DNA of 38,729 nt from an uncultured Sterolibacterium sp. Its GTDB lineage: Bacteria; Pseudomonadota; Gammaproteobacteria; Burkholderiales; Rhodocyclaceae. The notes beneath the pieces are model-generated. The model saw only the letters and a list, made by a program, of their open reading frames with translations. It ran no database searches and was not told where the DNA came from. The DNA lies in contig CAILCO010000020.1 of the NCBI GenBank assembly GCA_903832735.1, forward strand, positions 1 to 38,729. The letters are read 5' to 3'. Shown here one piece after another: positions 25,729-34,284 of the stretch (its first letter is position 1; each line of letters opens with the position of its first letter). Both the position numbers and the translations under genes were made by a program.

Positions 25729-26370
25729 ATGTCGAAAAGCAGAAACCTGTTGGCCATCCTGGGCCTGCTGTTGGCAGTCTTTGCCGGCAGCGCAAGTGCC
25801 GAGTTGAAGCAGGGTCGCGACTACGATCTGATCAATCCGCCGCAACCGACTGAGAAGGGCAAGGTCGAGGTCATCGAGTTCTTTTCCTACATGTGCCCGC
25901 ACTGCGATCATATCGATCCGCTCGTGAATAAGTGGCAAAAGACCCTGGCCAAGGATGTCGTCCTGCGCCGCGTGCCGGTGATCTTCCGCCCGCAGTGGGA
26001 AGCGCCCGCCAGACTCTATTACACGCTCGAAGCCATGGGCGAACTCGAACGTCTGCATAGCGCCGCGTTCGCGGCGATACACCGCGAGAACCTCGATCTG
26101 TCGACCGAGCAGGGCGTGGCCAATTGGGCGGCAACGAAGGGGCTGGACCGCAAGAAATTTGCCGACACCTTCAACTCCTTCGCGGTTCAGAGCAAGACCC
26201 AGGGCAGCAAGCAAAAACAGGGGGCCTACGGCATCCCCGGGGTGCCGTCCTTCGTCGTCGCCGGGAAGTACCGCACGCCGGACAATTTCTCCGGCGGCTT
26301 CGATGAACTGTTCAAGCTGGTCAATGAACTGATCAACCAGTCACGCGTCGAACAGGGCAACAAGAAATAA
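25729..26370 (+). CDS. dsbA: Periplasmic thiol:disulfide oxidoreductase DsbA
   Basis: Oxidises cysteine pairs in exported proteins. Signal peptide at residues 1-24 (ending ASA-EL), thioredoxin fold with active site CPHC (Cys56 and Cys59) in EFFSYMCPHCDHID, the inserted helical domain, and the cis-Pro loop GVPSFVVAG. 213 residues. Start ATG at 25729 with GGAG six bases ahead; frames extending upstream enter the repeat. Flanked on both sides by family B repeats. Confidence 0.95.
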   Translation: MSKSRNLLAILGLLLAVFAGSASAELKQGRDYDLINPPQPTEKGKVEVIEFFSYMCPHCDHIDPLVNKWQKTLAKDVVLRRVPVIFRPQWEAPARLYYTLEAMGELERLHSAAFAAIHRENLDLSTEQGVANWAATKGLDRKKFADTFNSFAVQSKTQGSKQKQGAYGIPGVPSFVVAGKYRTPDNFSGGFDELFKLVNELINQSRVEQGNKK

Positions 26371-26380
26371 TCGCTTCCGT

Positions 26381-26495
26381 TAACGTGAAATACATAGCCA
26401 AGTGCGCTGTGTCAGGTTCGAGCTAGCGAGCTGGTTAGTAGCCTCCCCGCGAGGGGAGGATGGGTGGGGCGGGTCCGTTTGCAAGCTTGAGGCAT
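26381..26495 (-). repeat. Family B interspersed repeat, copy 3 (inverted)
   Basis: Reverse complement of copies 1 and 2, with ends TAACGTGAAAT and CTTGAGGCAT and hairpin CCTCCCCGCGAGGGGAGG. It begins 10 bases after the dsbA stop and ends 45 bases before the SDR start. Confidence 0.88.
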
Positions 26496-26540
26496 TACAA
26501 CGCCCAGCCATTTCCTCATGCGGGGTAGTTCATCGGAGCC

Positions 26541-27326
26541 ATGAGCGTTAGTGGCGCTGCCGCGCCGGTGATCTTCATCACTGGCGCCTCCAGCGGCCTG
26601 GGCGCAGCACTGGCCCGGCATTACGCCGCCCGGGGCGCAGTCCTCGGCCTGGCAGCGCGGCGCGGCGCGGCACTCGAAGCGCTCGCCGCCGAACTTCCAG
26701 GCACCTGCTTCACCTACCCGCTCGACGTCACCGATGCCGCGGCACTCGCGGCGGCAGGCGCCGACTTCATCAGTCGCGCAGGGGTCCCTGATTTGGTCAT
26801 TGCCAATGCCGGCATCAGCGTCGGCACGCTGACCGAAGAGCGCGCTGACTTGACCGCCTTCAGCCGGGTGATGGTGGTCAATGTGCTGGGCGTGGTGCAT
26901 ACCTTCCAACCCTTCATTGCGGCGATGAAAAGCTTGAAACGCGGCCGCCTGGTCGGCATCGGCTCGGTCGCCGGCGTCCGCGGCATGCCCGGCGCCGGCG
27001 CCTACTGCGCCTCGAAGGCGGCGGTCAGCGCCTATCTGGAAAGCCTGCGAGTCGAACTCCACGGCTGCGGCATAGCCGTCACCACCATCTTGCCCGGTTA
27101 CATCGCGACGCCGATGACGGCGGTGAATAAATACCCTATGCCCTTCCTTCTGCCCGCCGATGTTGCGGCGCAGCGCATCATTCGCCAGATCGACCGGGGT
27201 GTCGGCTATGCCGTGGTGCCCTGGCAGATGGCCATCGTCGCCAAGTTGCTGCGGCTATTGCCCAACCCACTGTTCGATAGTCTGTTCTCCCGCGCCGGAC
27301 GCAAGCCGCGCGATCTGACTCTGTAG
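26541..27326 (+). CDS. Short-chain dehydrogenase/reductase
   Basis: Classical SDR of 261 residues; substrate unknown. NAD(P)-binding TGASSGLGAALA (residues 13-24), NAG motif (IANAG), active-site Ser in GIGSVAG and YCASK, with Tyr and Lys of the YxxxK motif at about 155 and 159. The C-terminus is somewhat hydrophobic (MAIVAKLLRLLPNPLFD), as in membrane-associated SDRs. It follows dsbA in the conserved argS-SPOR-dsbA-SDR order. TAG stop at 27324 lies in the GTAGATC palindrome. Confidence 0.9.
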   Translation: MSVSGAAAPVIFITGASSGLGAALARHYAARGAVLGLAARRGAALEALAAELPGTCFTYPLDVTDAAALAAAGADFISRAGVPDLVIANAGISVGTLTEERADLTAFSRVMVVNVLGVVHTFQPFIAAMKSLKRGRLVGIGSVAGVRGMPGAGAYCASKAAVSAYLESLRVELHGCGIAVTTILPGYIATPMTAVNKYPMPFLLPADVAAQRIIRQIDRGVGYAVVPWQMAIVAKLLRLLPNPLFDSLFSRAGRKPRDLTL

Positions 27327-27348
27327 ATCGGGCTTCAGCCCGATCTAC
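27323..27348. repeat. 12-bp perfect palindrome at the SDR stop codon
   Basis: Arms GTAGATCGGGCT (27323-27334) and AGCCCGATCTAC (27337-27348) around a 2-base centre. The SDR TAG stop is inside the first arm. No T-run follows, so a REP-like element is more likely than a strong rho-independent terminator, though it may end transcripts from both sides (the SDR and PIN genes converge here). Confidence 0.75.
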
Positions 27349-27369
27349 CTGCGCCGCGTGGCGGCCGCC

Positions 27370-27394
27370 CCAAGCGCAGCGAAGCAGGTGCTAG
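27370..27394. repeat. Family A repeat fragment at the PIN-gene stop
   Basis: The last part of a family A unit (AGCGAAGCAGGTGCTAG) matching the right end of the unit ending at 17445. The CTA at 27391-27393 is the stop codon of the PIN-domain gene on the minus strand. Confidence 0.65.
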
Positions 27395-27834
27395 AAGTCG
27401 CTCAAGAAACGCTCGGGCGTCACGATGCGGAAGCGCTTGGCGAGTTGCTTGCGCCGCGCCAGCTTGAGCAATTGCTTGTCGCTGGTGACGAGGGCGTCGG
27501 CACGGCCGTCGCGCGCCAGTTCGAGAAACTTTTGGTCATCGGCATCATGGCATAGCGGCAGGCCAACCTTCACGCCATTCTCCTTGACCACGGACAACGC
27601 GATGGCAGAGTAGCCGGCAAGGATGCGGCGCTGCGCTGCGGCGTCGAGAGAAAACCCGGGATAGCCGAGCACGCGTTCGAATTCGGCCAGGCAGTCCTGA
27701 TCGGTCAAGGGCAGCAGCCTGCCCGCCGCGATGAGATCCCGCAGGAGTGCAAAACGGCTGTCGGCGAACACCCATAAAGACAGCAGAACATTGGTGTCGA
27801 GGACGACACGCAACTCACCGAGTTGGGCGACCAA
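27391..27834 (-). CDS. PIN-domain protein (putative toxin-type RNase)
   Basis: PIN-fold protein of the group annotated as putative toxin component, an Mg-dependent RNase fold. The 147 residues keep the acidic residues: VVLDTNVLLSLWV (first Asp), CLAEFERVL (Glu), HDADDQKFLELA (central Asp pair) and DALVTSDKQLL (last Asp). No antitoxin gene is adjacent, and the gene begins with TTG at 27834, nine bases after the phaC stop on the same strand, so it looks like the tail of the phaC operon. Whether it acts as a toxin is unknown. Confidence 0.75.
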   Translation of the reverse strand: MVAQLGELRVVLDTNVLLSLWVFADSRFALLRDLIAAGRLLPLTDQDCLAEFERVLGYPGFSLDAAAQRRILAGYSAIALSVVKENGVKVGLPLCHDADDQKFLELARDGRADALVTSDKQLLKLARRKQLAKRFRIVTPERFLSDF

Positions 27835-27842
27835 TCCTTGTA

Positions 27843-29657
27843 CTATGGCTTCTGCTGGTCGAGGCGGAACTTGACGAAGGAGCCGGGCGCATCCTCGATC
27901 ACCTTCAGTTTGCCCTTGGCTGGATCACGTGCCGGCACCTTCTGGCCATTGAGATTGCTGATCCACTCCTGCCAGTCGGTCCACCACGAACCCGGGTGCT
28001 GCTCGGCGCTTGCGAACCATTCCTCGGCGCTGGCCGGCAGCTTCTTCGCCGCATTGGTCCAGTAGCCGTACTTGTTGGCCGAGGGCGGGTTGACCACGCC
28101 GGCGATATGGCCCGAACCGCCGAGAACGAAACGGACCGGCCCCGCGAGTTTCGTCGCGCCGAGATAGGTGCTCTTCCACGGCGCGATGTGGTCCTCGATG
28201 GTGGAGATGAAATAGCAGGGCACCTTGATTTTGCCGATGTCGATAGCCACGCCGTTCAAGGCGATGCCGCCCGGTTCCTTGAGCAGATTCTTCAGGTACA
28301 TGTTGCGCAGGTAGAAGCTGTGCATCTTGTAGGGCATGCGGGTGGAGTCCGAGTTCCAGAACAGCAGGTCGAACGGAAAAGGCTCCTTGCCCATCAGATA
28401 ATTGTTCACCACGAACGACCAGATCAGATCATTGCCGCGCAGCAAGTTGAAGGTGCCGGCCATCTCGCTGCCTTCGAGGTAGCCGCGCTCGGCCATTTTT
28501 TTCTCCAGGCTGGCGATCTGTTCTTCGTCGATGAACACGCCCAGTTCGCCCGGGATCGAGAAGTCGAGCAGAGCCACGAAGAAAGTCGCCGAGGCGATCC
28601 GCTTGTCCTTCTGGGTCGCCAGGTAGCCCATCGCGGAACCCAGCAGCGTGCCGCCCAGACAGTAGCCGATGAGATTGACTTCCTGTTCGCCGGTCTGCCG
28701 GCACACGGCATCGAGCGCGGCCAGCGCGCCTTCGTTGAGATAGTCGTCAAAGCCCTTCTGCGCCAGCTTGGCATCCGGATTGACCCAGGAGACCACGAAC
28801 ACGGTATGGCCCTGATCGGTCGCCCACTTGATCAGGGAGTTCTTTTCGCGCAGATCGAGGATGTAATACTTGTTGATCCAGGGCGGAATGATCAGCAGCG
28901 GCCGCTTGTACTGCTCCTGGGTGGTCGGCGAGAACTGCAGCAACTGGATCAGGTCGTTCTGGAAGACCACCTTGCCCGGCGTCGTCGCGACATTCCGGCC
29001 CAGTTCGAAAGCGCTGGGATCGGTCATCTTGACGCGCAACTGGCCGTTGCCCTCCTCGATGTCGCGCAACAGATTGTTGAAACCGTTGAGCAGGTTTTGT
29101 CCCTGGGTCTTGACTGTCTCGCGCAGGACCTCGGGATTGGTGACGGCGAAATTCGAAGGCGCCAGCGCGTCGATGAACTGGCGCGTGAAGAAGTTCACCT
29201 TCTTGCGCGAAACTTCCGGCAGATCTTCGACCTGGCCCACCGTTTCGTGGATGTTGCGCGCCGTGATCAGATAGGACTGCTTGATGAAGTCGAAGAGGAA
29301 ATGCTCCTCCCAGGCGGCGTCCTTGAAGCGGTTGTCGCCCTTGGCGGGTTGCTCCAGCGCCGTCGGCTGCATGCCGGAAAAGCGCATCATCGAATGCTGC
29401 CAGAGCGAGAAGTAGTCCCAAACCAGATTCATTTGCGCCTGGGCCAGCTTGTAGGGATTGGCCAGCATCTTGGCCATCATGTCCATGAAGGCCTGGGCGA
29501 TACCCAGTTCGTCCGAGGGCGCGGCCACGCCCTGCTTCATCTGGCGCTGGATGTGCTCGGTGATCAGCTTGGAAGCGCGCTGCGCGACTTCGGCATAGGT
29601 CGCGGCGACCGTCTTGGGATCCGGCAGTTGCGCTTTAAGAGTGTCTGCTGCAGCCAT
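27843..29657 (-). CDS. phaC: Class I polyhydroxyalkanoate synthase
   Basis: Polymerises (R)-3-hydroxyacyl-CoA into storage polyester on granules. 604 residues. The lipase-like box GYCLGG holds the nucleophile Cys333; the catalytic Asp is in TIEDHIAPW and the His in GGSGHIAGVVNPP, all family-typical. The N-terminal domain carries ANPYKLAQAQMNLVWDYFSLW. Start ATG at 29657 with GGAGA ahead. Located 14 bases after the hydrolase gene and ahead of the PIN gene in one minus-strand unit. No phaA, phaB or phasin gene is in the window. Confidence 0.95.
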   Translation of the reverse strand: MAAADTLKAQLPDPKTVAATYAEVAQRASKLITEHIQRQMKQGVAAPSDELGIAQAFMDMMAKMLANPYKLAQAQMNLVWDYFSLWQHSMMRFSGMQPTALEQPAKGDNRFKDAAWEEHFLFDFIKQSYLITARNIHETVGQVEDLPEVSRKKVNFFTRQFIDALAPSNFAVTNPEVLRETVKTQGQNLLNGFNNLLRDIEEGNGQLRVKMTDPSAFELGRNVATTPGKVVFQNDLIQLLQFSPTTQEQYKRPLLIIPPWINKYYILDLREKNSLIKWATDQGHTVFVVSWVNPDAKLAQKGFDDYLNEGALAALDAVCRQTGEQEVNLIGYCLGGTLLGSAMGYLATQKDKRIASATFFVALLDFSIPGELGVFIDEEQIASLEKKMAERGYLEGSEMAGTFNLLRGNDLIWSFVVNNYLMGKEPFPFDLLFWNSDSTRMPYKMHSFYLRNMYLKNLLKEPGGIALNGVAIDIGKIKVPCYFISTIEDHIAPWKSTYLGATKLAGPVRFVLGGSGHIAGVVNPPSANKYGYWTNAAKKLPASAEEWFASAEQHPGSWWTDWQEWISNLNGQKVPARDPAKGKLKVIEDAPGSFVKFRLDQQKP

Positions 29658-29671
29658 AGCGTGCTCTCCTT

Positions 29672-30709
29672 TTATTCAGTGAATTCGGTTCTGACGAATC
29701 TGCTCAACTGGCGATCGACGATGCGCGTCAGTGCGCCCGTCTGCGCAAGATAATTGAGGTGGGCCATGGCTTCGCCCATGGCGAACATGACCTGGTGCGG
29801 ATCCGAGATCTCGCGCGGAAACAGCACCGGGATCAAATCGGCCGCGGACTTGGCCGTGACGCAGGCTTTCAGCAACTCGGCGCAACGTTCGCGATGATGC
29901 GCCTCGAGCTCGGCGATGCGCTCATGCAGACCGCGAAAGGGCCGGCCATGCGAGGGCAGCACCAGCGTCTGCGCCGGCAGGGACTTGAATCCGGCGATGG
30001 AATCGAGAAACAGCCCGAGGGGATTGCCTTCCGGGTTCGGCGCGATCACGCTCATGTTGGTCGAAATTCGCGGCAGCAGCATGTCGCCCGAGATCAGGAT
30101 CTGCAGTTCCTCACAATACAGGGAGGCGTGCTCGGGCGCATGCCCATGACCGACGATGACCCGCCACGACTTGCCGTCGATGATCAGGTCTTCGCCGGCA
30201 AACAGGCGGCGATAGGTAGCGGGTATTGCAGGAACCACATTGCCGTAGGCATTGCCGCGCGCCGCCAGCGCTTCCAGCCAGTGTTCGTCGAGGCCGTGCC
30301 GGCGGAACAGTTGCAACATCGCCGCCAGTGAATAGTTGCCGATCTGCCCGCACAGCATGTGCGCTGTCAGGTACTCGCCCTGGGTGATCCAGAGCGGCGC
30401 GCCGGTCTCGTGTTCCAGCCACGCGGCGAGGCCGAGATGGTCGGGGTGGCAATGCGTGACGATCTGACGCCTGAGCGGATGGAGCGGGAGCAGTTGGCGC
30501 CAGCAATCCTTGATGAGATCGACCGCGACGCCGGTGTCGACTGCGGTCCACAGCCTTGCCCCGCTCTGGTTCGTGCCGTCTCCGAGCAGCCAGAGGTTGA
30601 TGTGATCGAGCGCATAGGGCAGCGGCATGCGCAGCCACAGGATACCCGGCGCGACCTCCAAGCTGGCGCCCGGTTCGGGCAAATCTTCGAGTGGATAGCT
30701 AAGCGGCAT
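29672..30709 (-). CDS. Metallo-beta-lactamase-fold hydrolase
   Basis: MBL-fold metallohydrolase of unknown substrate. The zinc motif HCHPDH (HxHxDH) is in VTHCHPDHLGLAAWLE, followed by the third His (VGHGHAPEHASLYCEE) and the Asp of ISGDMLLPRIS. A C-terminal winged-helix-like extension follows, as in LACTB2/glyoxalase II-like proteins (HRERCAELLKACVTAKSAADLIPVLF). About 345 residues from ATG at 30709 (a TTG at 30724 is the alternative; neither has a clear ribosome site). Divergent from the merR gene, and first in the unit with phaC. Confidence 0.85.
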   Translation of the reverse strand: MPLSYPLEDLPEPGASLEVAPGILWLRMPLPYALDHINLWLLGDGTNQSGARLWTAVDTGVAVDLIKDCWRQLLPLHPLRRQIVTHCHPDHLGLAAWLEHETGAPLWITQGEYLTAHMLCGQIGNYSLAAMLQLFRRHGLDEHWLEALAARGNAYGNVVPAIPATYRRLFAGEDLIIDGKSWRVIVGHGHAPEHASLYCEELQILISGDMLLPRISTNMSVIAPNPEGNPLGLFLDSIAGFKSLPAQTLVLPSHGRPFRGLHERIAELEAHHRERCAELLKACVTAKSAADLIPVLFPREISDPHQVMFAMGEAMAHLNYLAQTGALTRIVDRQLSRFVRTEFTE

Positions 30710-30864
30710 ATCGGTCGTTGTCAATGTTCGAGGCTGCGTTCGAGATTGCGTTGCGCGATAAAATCTGTTTAACTTTCAATGCAAAGCTACTTCTTCGATG
30801 GGCATTCTACCCGAACGCGGCCGGACTTGTTGCGGCGCAACATCGACATCACGCCGGACCTGAA

Positions 30865-31278
30865 ATGAAAGAACCCACCTTCACCATCACCGAGTTGTCG
30901 CGCGACTTCGACATCACCCCACGGACCATCCGCTACTACGAACATCAGGGGTTGCTGTTCCCGCAGCGCTCGGGCTCCGCCCGCATCTATAGCAAGCGCG
31001 ACCACACCCGTCTCAAGCTGACCCTGCGCGGCAAACGCCTGGGGCTCAGCCTGGCCGAGATCAAGGACCTGATCGACATGTACGACACCGCACGGGACGA
31101 GTCCTCGCAACTGACCCGATTCCTGACCGTGCTGACCGAGCGCAAGGCCGCCCTGGAACAGCAGCGCGAGGACATCGAGGCCGTGCTCGCCGAGATCAAC
31201 GGTGTCGAGGAACAGTGCCGCCGCATCCTCGCCGGCAACAGCCGGCCGGCGAAGGGCCGCTTGCGCCGGGCTCAATGA
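30865..31278 (+). CDS. liuR: MerR-family regulator, LiuR-like
   Basis: DNA-binding regulator of about 137 residues. The N-terminal MerR winged helix-turn-helix reads FTITELSRDFDITPRTIRYYEHQGLLFP, followed by the SARIYSKRDHTRLKLTLRGKRLGLSLAEIKDLIDMYD segment and a coiled-coil dimerisation helix (LTRFLTVLTERKAALEQQREDIEAVL). No Cys metal-binding motif is present, so it is not a metal sensor. ATG at 30865 is chosen because the motif begins there; the frame opens further upstream into the intergenic region. It lies directly ahead of the operator-like palindrome and the leucine-degradation genes, matching the position of LiuR in proteobacteria. The name rests on context and family fold. Confidence 0.82.
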   Translation: MKEPTFTITELSRDFDITPRTIRYYEHQGLLFPQRSGSARIYSKRDHTRLKLTLRGKRLGLSLAEIKDLIDMYDTARDESSQLTRFLTVLTERKAALEQQREDIEAVLAEINGVEEQCRRILAGNSRPAKGRLRRAQ

Positions 31279-31304
31279 CGCCGACCCGGCCGCCGGCCGG
31301 ATGG

Positions 31305-31334
31305 TTGACGTTGACGTTAACGTCAACCTACAAT
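31305..31334 (+). promoter_or_regulatory. Sigma-70-type promoter of the liu operon
   Basis: TTGACG (31305-31310) and TACAAT (31329-31334) are separated by 18 bases, and the spacer plus the last base of the -35 contains the 18-bp palindrome. The start codon of the first structural gene (GTG, 31355) lies 21 bases after the -10. Confidence 0.75.
31310..31327. promoter_or_regulatory. Perfect 18-bp palindromic operator, probable LiuR site
   Basis: GTTGACGTTAACGTCAAC is identical to its reverse complement. A half-site-like TTGACG precedes it. It sits between the -35 and -10 and 32 bases after the merR stop, which is the classic MerR-family arrangement. Confidence 0.8.
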
Positions 31335-31354
31335 CGCGGCGAGGGGGAATTCCT

Positions 31355-31855
31355 GTGAATATCGGCAAGCCTGATCCTGTGCACTTTGAACCGCGCGATC
31401 CCGACTGGGCCGCCAAGGTACGCGCAAGCTTCGATCGCCAGCAGGTGATGGACCTCCTGGGCGCGGAGCTATTTGCAGTCGGGCCGGGCCGCTGCGAAAT
31501 CCGCCTGCCCTATCGCGAGCAACTGACCCAGCAGCACGGCTACTTCCACGCCGGGATCATCAGCACCATCGTCGATAACGCAGGCGGTTTTGCCGGCTTC
31601 AGCCTGATGCCGGCAGGCTCGAGCGTGCTAACCGTCGAATTCAAGCTCAACCTGCTCGCCCCGGGCGACGGCGAACGCCTGATCGCGGTAGGCGAAGTGG
31701 TGAAGCCCGGCAAGAATCTGGTTATCGCGCGCGGCGATGTCTGGGTGGTCAAGAATGGCAAGAAAACCCATTGCGCCATCATGCAGCAGACCCTGATGAC
31801 CATGCACGGCAAGGAGAACCTTTCCCCCGCGCCCCTTTCCCAAGGAAAGGGGTGA
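31355..31855 (+). CDS. PaaI-type hotdog-fold acyl-CoA thioesterase
   Basis: Probable acyl-CoA thioesterase of the hotdog fold, substrate unknown. The core reads [26 protein letters not shown], with the hotdog HG.H/N...D active-site pattern, then [40 protein letters not shown]. Start GTG at 31355, with an AG-rich stretch (GAGGGGG) about ten bases ahead. 166 residues. The C-terminus (about ten residues, [11 protein letters not shown]) is encoded by a hairpin, so the protein has a repeat-derived tail. First structural gene of the liu operon. Confidence 0.85.
   Translation: MNIGKPDPVHFEPRDPDWAAKVRASFDRQQVMDLLGAELFAVGPGRCEIRLPYREQLTQQHGYFHAGIISTIVDNAGGFAGFSLMPAGSSVLTVEFKLNLLAPGDGERLIAVGEVVKPGKNLVIARGDVWVVKNGKKTHCAIMQQTLMTMHGKENLSPAPLSQGKG
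31832..31852 (+). repeat. Hairpin with 9-bp perfect stem at the thioesterase 3' end
   Basis: CCCCTTTCC (31832-31840), loop CAA, GGAAAGGGG (31844-31852), directly before the TGA stop. It codes for the last residues of the thioesterase. No U-tract follows, and the operon continues downstream, so it could act as an RNA stabiliser or partial attenuator, or be only a REP-like insert. Confidence 0.7.
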
Positions 31856-31949
31856 CTATGGTTCATCCCTGCGGGATTCCATGTCTTACACTGCCCCAGG
31901 CTCGGGGCGGCCCTTCGCCCGGGGCGTCCGGACGCAGATCGGAGATAGC

Positions 31950-33107
31950 ATGATAGGTCTCAATCACCACCTCGGCGAAGACATCGACATGCTGCGCGAC
32001 GCGGTGAAGGCCTTCGCCGACAGAGAGATCGCGCCGCGCGCCGCCGAGATCGACAAGAACAACGAATTTCCCGCGGATCTCTGGCGCAAGCTCGGCGACC
32101 TCGGCGTGCTCGGCATGACCGTGGAAGAGGAATATGGCGGCAGCCACATGGGCTATCTCGCCCACATCGTCGCCATGGAGGAGATCTCCCGGGCCTCGGC
32201 CAGCGTCGGCCTTTCCTACGGCGCCCATTCCAACCTCTGCGTCAATCAGTTGCGGCGCAACGGCAGCGAGTTGCAGAAGCAGAAGTACCTCGCCAAGCTG
32301 GTCTCCGGCGAGCATGTCGGCGCGCTGGCGATGTCCGAGCCCAACGCCGGCTCCGACGTGGTGAGCATGAAACTCAAGGCCGAATTGCATGGCGACCGCT
32401 ATCTGTTGAACGGTTCCAAGATGTGGATCACCAACGGCGGCGATGCCGACACCCTGATCGTCTATGCCAGGACCGACGGCGGTATGACCGCCTTCATCGT
32501 CGAAAAGGGCATGAAAGGCTTCAGCAAGGGCAGCCATCTGGACAAGCTGGGCATGCGCGGCTCCAACACCTATCCGTTGTTCTTCGACGATTGCGAGGTG
32601 CCGGCGGAGAATATCCTCGGCGGCGAGGGCCGCGGCACCAAGGTGCTGATGAGCGGCCTCGACTACGAGCGCGCGGTGCTCTCCGGCGGGCCTCTGGGGA
32701 TCATGGCGGCCTGCATGGATGTGGTGATTCCCTATGTTCACGAGCGCAAGCAGTTCGGCCAGGCGATCGGCGAGTTCCAGCTGATGCAGGGCAAACTCGC
32801 CGATATGTACTCGACCTGGCAGGCCTGCCGCGCCTATGTCTATGCGGTGGGACGCGCCTGCGACCGACAGGACCACGCACGCGGACTGCGCAAGGACGCC
32901 GCCGGGGCGATCCTTTATTCGGCCGAGAAAGCCACCTGGATGGCCGCAGAATCGATCCAAACCCTGGGCGGCAACGGTTATATCAACGACTACCCGACGG
33001 GCCGCCTATGGCGCGATGCGAAGCTCTACGAGATAGGCGCCGGCACTTCGGAGATCAGAAGAATGCTCATCGGCCGCGAACTCTTTACGGAAACCCTCCA
33101 TGGATAA
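31950..33107 (+). CDS. liuA: Isovaleryl-CoA dehydrogenase
   Basis: FAD acyl-CoA dehydrogenase converting isovaleryl-CoA to 3-methylcrotonyl-CoA in leucine breakdown. Start ATG at 31950 ([15 protein letters not shown]), five bases after GGAG; longer frames (from 31881) would run into the intergenic DNA. The catalytic Glu240 lies in [14 protein letters not shown], the special IVD position. Other motifs are [36 protein letters not shown] and [21 protein letters not shown]. 385 residues, normal for IVD. Overlaps the thiolase gene by eight bases. Confidence 0.95.
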   Translation: MIGLNHHLGEDIDMLRDAVKAFADREIAPRAAEIDKNNEFPADLWRKLGDLGVLGMTVEEEYGGSHMGYLAHIVAMEEISRASASVGLSYGAHSNLCVNQLRRNGSELQKQKYLAKLVSGEHVGALAMSEPNAGSDVVSMKLKAELHGDRYLLNGSKMWITNGGDADTLIVYARTDGGMTAFIVEKGMKGFSKGSHLDKLGMRGSNTYPLFFDDCEVPAENILGGEGRGTKVLMSGLDYERAVLSGGPLGIMAACMDVVIPYVHERKQFGQAIGEFQLMQGKLADMYSTWQACRAYVYAVGRACDRQDHARGLRKDAAGAILYSAEKATWMAAESIQTLGGNGYINDYPTGRLWRDAKLYEIGAGTSEIRRMLIGRELFTETLHG

Positions 33108-34284
33108 CAACCCTGTCGTCATCGTCTCTGCCGCACGTACCCCCATCGGCGGCTTCATGGGCGACTTCGCCAGCCTCGCCGCCGCGCAGTTGGGCTCAGC
33201 GGCGATCAGGGCGGCGATATTGCGCGCCGGCATCGCTGCCGCTGCCGTCGAAGAAGTCATCATGGGCTGCGTCCTGCCCGCCGGCCAGGGGCAGGCGCCG
33301 GCGCGCCAGGCCTCCCTGGGTGCCGGACTGCCCTTGTCGGCCGGCTGCACCACGGTGAACAAGATGTGCGGTTCGGGCATGAAGGCGGCGATGTTTGCTC
33401 ACGACATGCTCCTGGCCGGGACCAATGAAATCATGATCGCCGGCGGCATGGAGTCAATGAGCAACGCCCCCTACCTGTTGCCCAAGGCGCGCGGCGGCTA
33501 CCGTCTCGGCCACGGCCAGTTGATGGATCACATGTTTCTCGACGGCCTCGAGGATGCCTACGAGAAGGGCCGCCTGATGGGCAGCTTCGCCGAGGATTGC
33601 GCCGGGCAATACGCCTTTTCCCGGGCCGCGCAGGACGAGTTCGCGATCGCCTCGACGACCCGTGCCCAGGACGCCATCCAGAACGGCTCCTTCGCCTGGG
33701 AAATCGCGCCGGTAACGGTTCCGGGCAAGAAGGGCGACCTTGTCGTCAGGCACGACGAGCAGCCGGGCAAGGCGCAACTCGACAAGATCCCGGCCCTGAA
33801 GCCCGCCTTCAGGAAGGATGGCACGGTCACCGCCGCCAACTCCAGCTCGATCTCGGACGGCGCTGCGGCCCTGGTCATGATGCGCCTGGCGACGGCGGAA
33901 AAACTCGGTCTGACGCCGCTGGCGAAAATTGTCGGCCACGCCACCCACGCGCAGGAACCGGGCCTGTTCGCGACGGCACCGGTGGGCGCCATGAGCAAGC
34001 TCTTCGCCAAGACCGGATGGTCTAAGGAGGAGGTCGACTTCTACGAAATCAACGAAGCCTTCGCCGTCGTCGCCATGGCCGCGATGCACGACCTCGCGCT
34101 GCCCCGCGAAAAGGTCAATGTTCATGGCGGCGCCTGCGCCCTGGGCCATCCGATTGGCGCTTCCGGCGCGCGCATCATCGTCACCCTGATCGGCGCCTTG
34201 AAGAAATACGGCGGCAGCAGAGGCGTGGCCAGCCTGTGCATAGGCGGCGGCGAAGCCACCGCCATGGCCATCGAACTGCTGTGA
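33100..34284 (+). CDS. Acetyl-CoA acetyltransferase (thiolase)
   Basis: Type II thiolase, probably cleaving acetoacetyl-CoA from the end of leucine breakdown. 394 residues. The acyl-accepting Cys90 is in [13 protein letters not shown], His350 in [10 protein letters not shown] and the second Cys380 in CIGGGEATA. Start ATG at 33100 overlaps liuA by eight bases; its stop overlaps the next gene (GTGA). Substrate chain length is inferred. Confidence 0.93.
   Translation: MDNNPVVIVSAARTPIGGFMGDFASLAAAQLGSAAIRAAILRAGIAAAAVEEVIMGCVLPAGQGQAPARQASLGAGLPLSAGCTTVNKMCGSGMKAAMFAHDMLLAGTNEIMIAGGMESMSNAPYLLPKARGGYRLGHGQLMDHMFLDGLEDAYEKGRLMGSFAEDCAGQYAFSRAAQDEFAIASTTRAQDAIQNGSFAWEIAPVTVPGKKGDLVVRHDEQPGKAQLDKIPALKPAFRKDGTVTAANSSSISDGAAALVMMRLATAEKLGLTPLAKIVGHATHAQEPGLFATAPVGAMSKLFAKTGWSKEEVDFYEINEAFAVVAMAAMHDLALPREKVNVHGGACALGHPIGASGARIIVTLIGALKKYGGSRGVASLCIGGGEATAMAIELL

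Noticed and set aside
25595-26495. dsbA carried by a composite transposon between inverted repeats
   Set aside because: dsbA sits in its usual place between the SPOR and SDR genes and shows host-like codon use, so the repeats have more likely inserted around it; no transposase is present.
27747-29753. Long open frame antisense to phaC
   Set aside because: phaC has the catalytic triad and a ribosome site; the opposite frame gives a His/Arg-rich product with no recognisable fold.
30709-30865. Small genes in the merR/hydrolase divergent region
   Set aside because: Frames here are only upstream extensions of the two genes without ribosome sites or conserved motifs.
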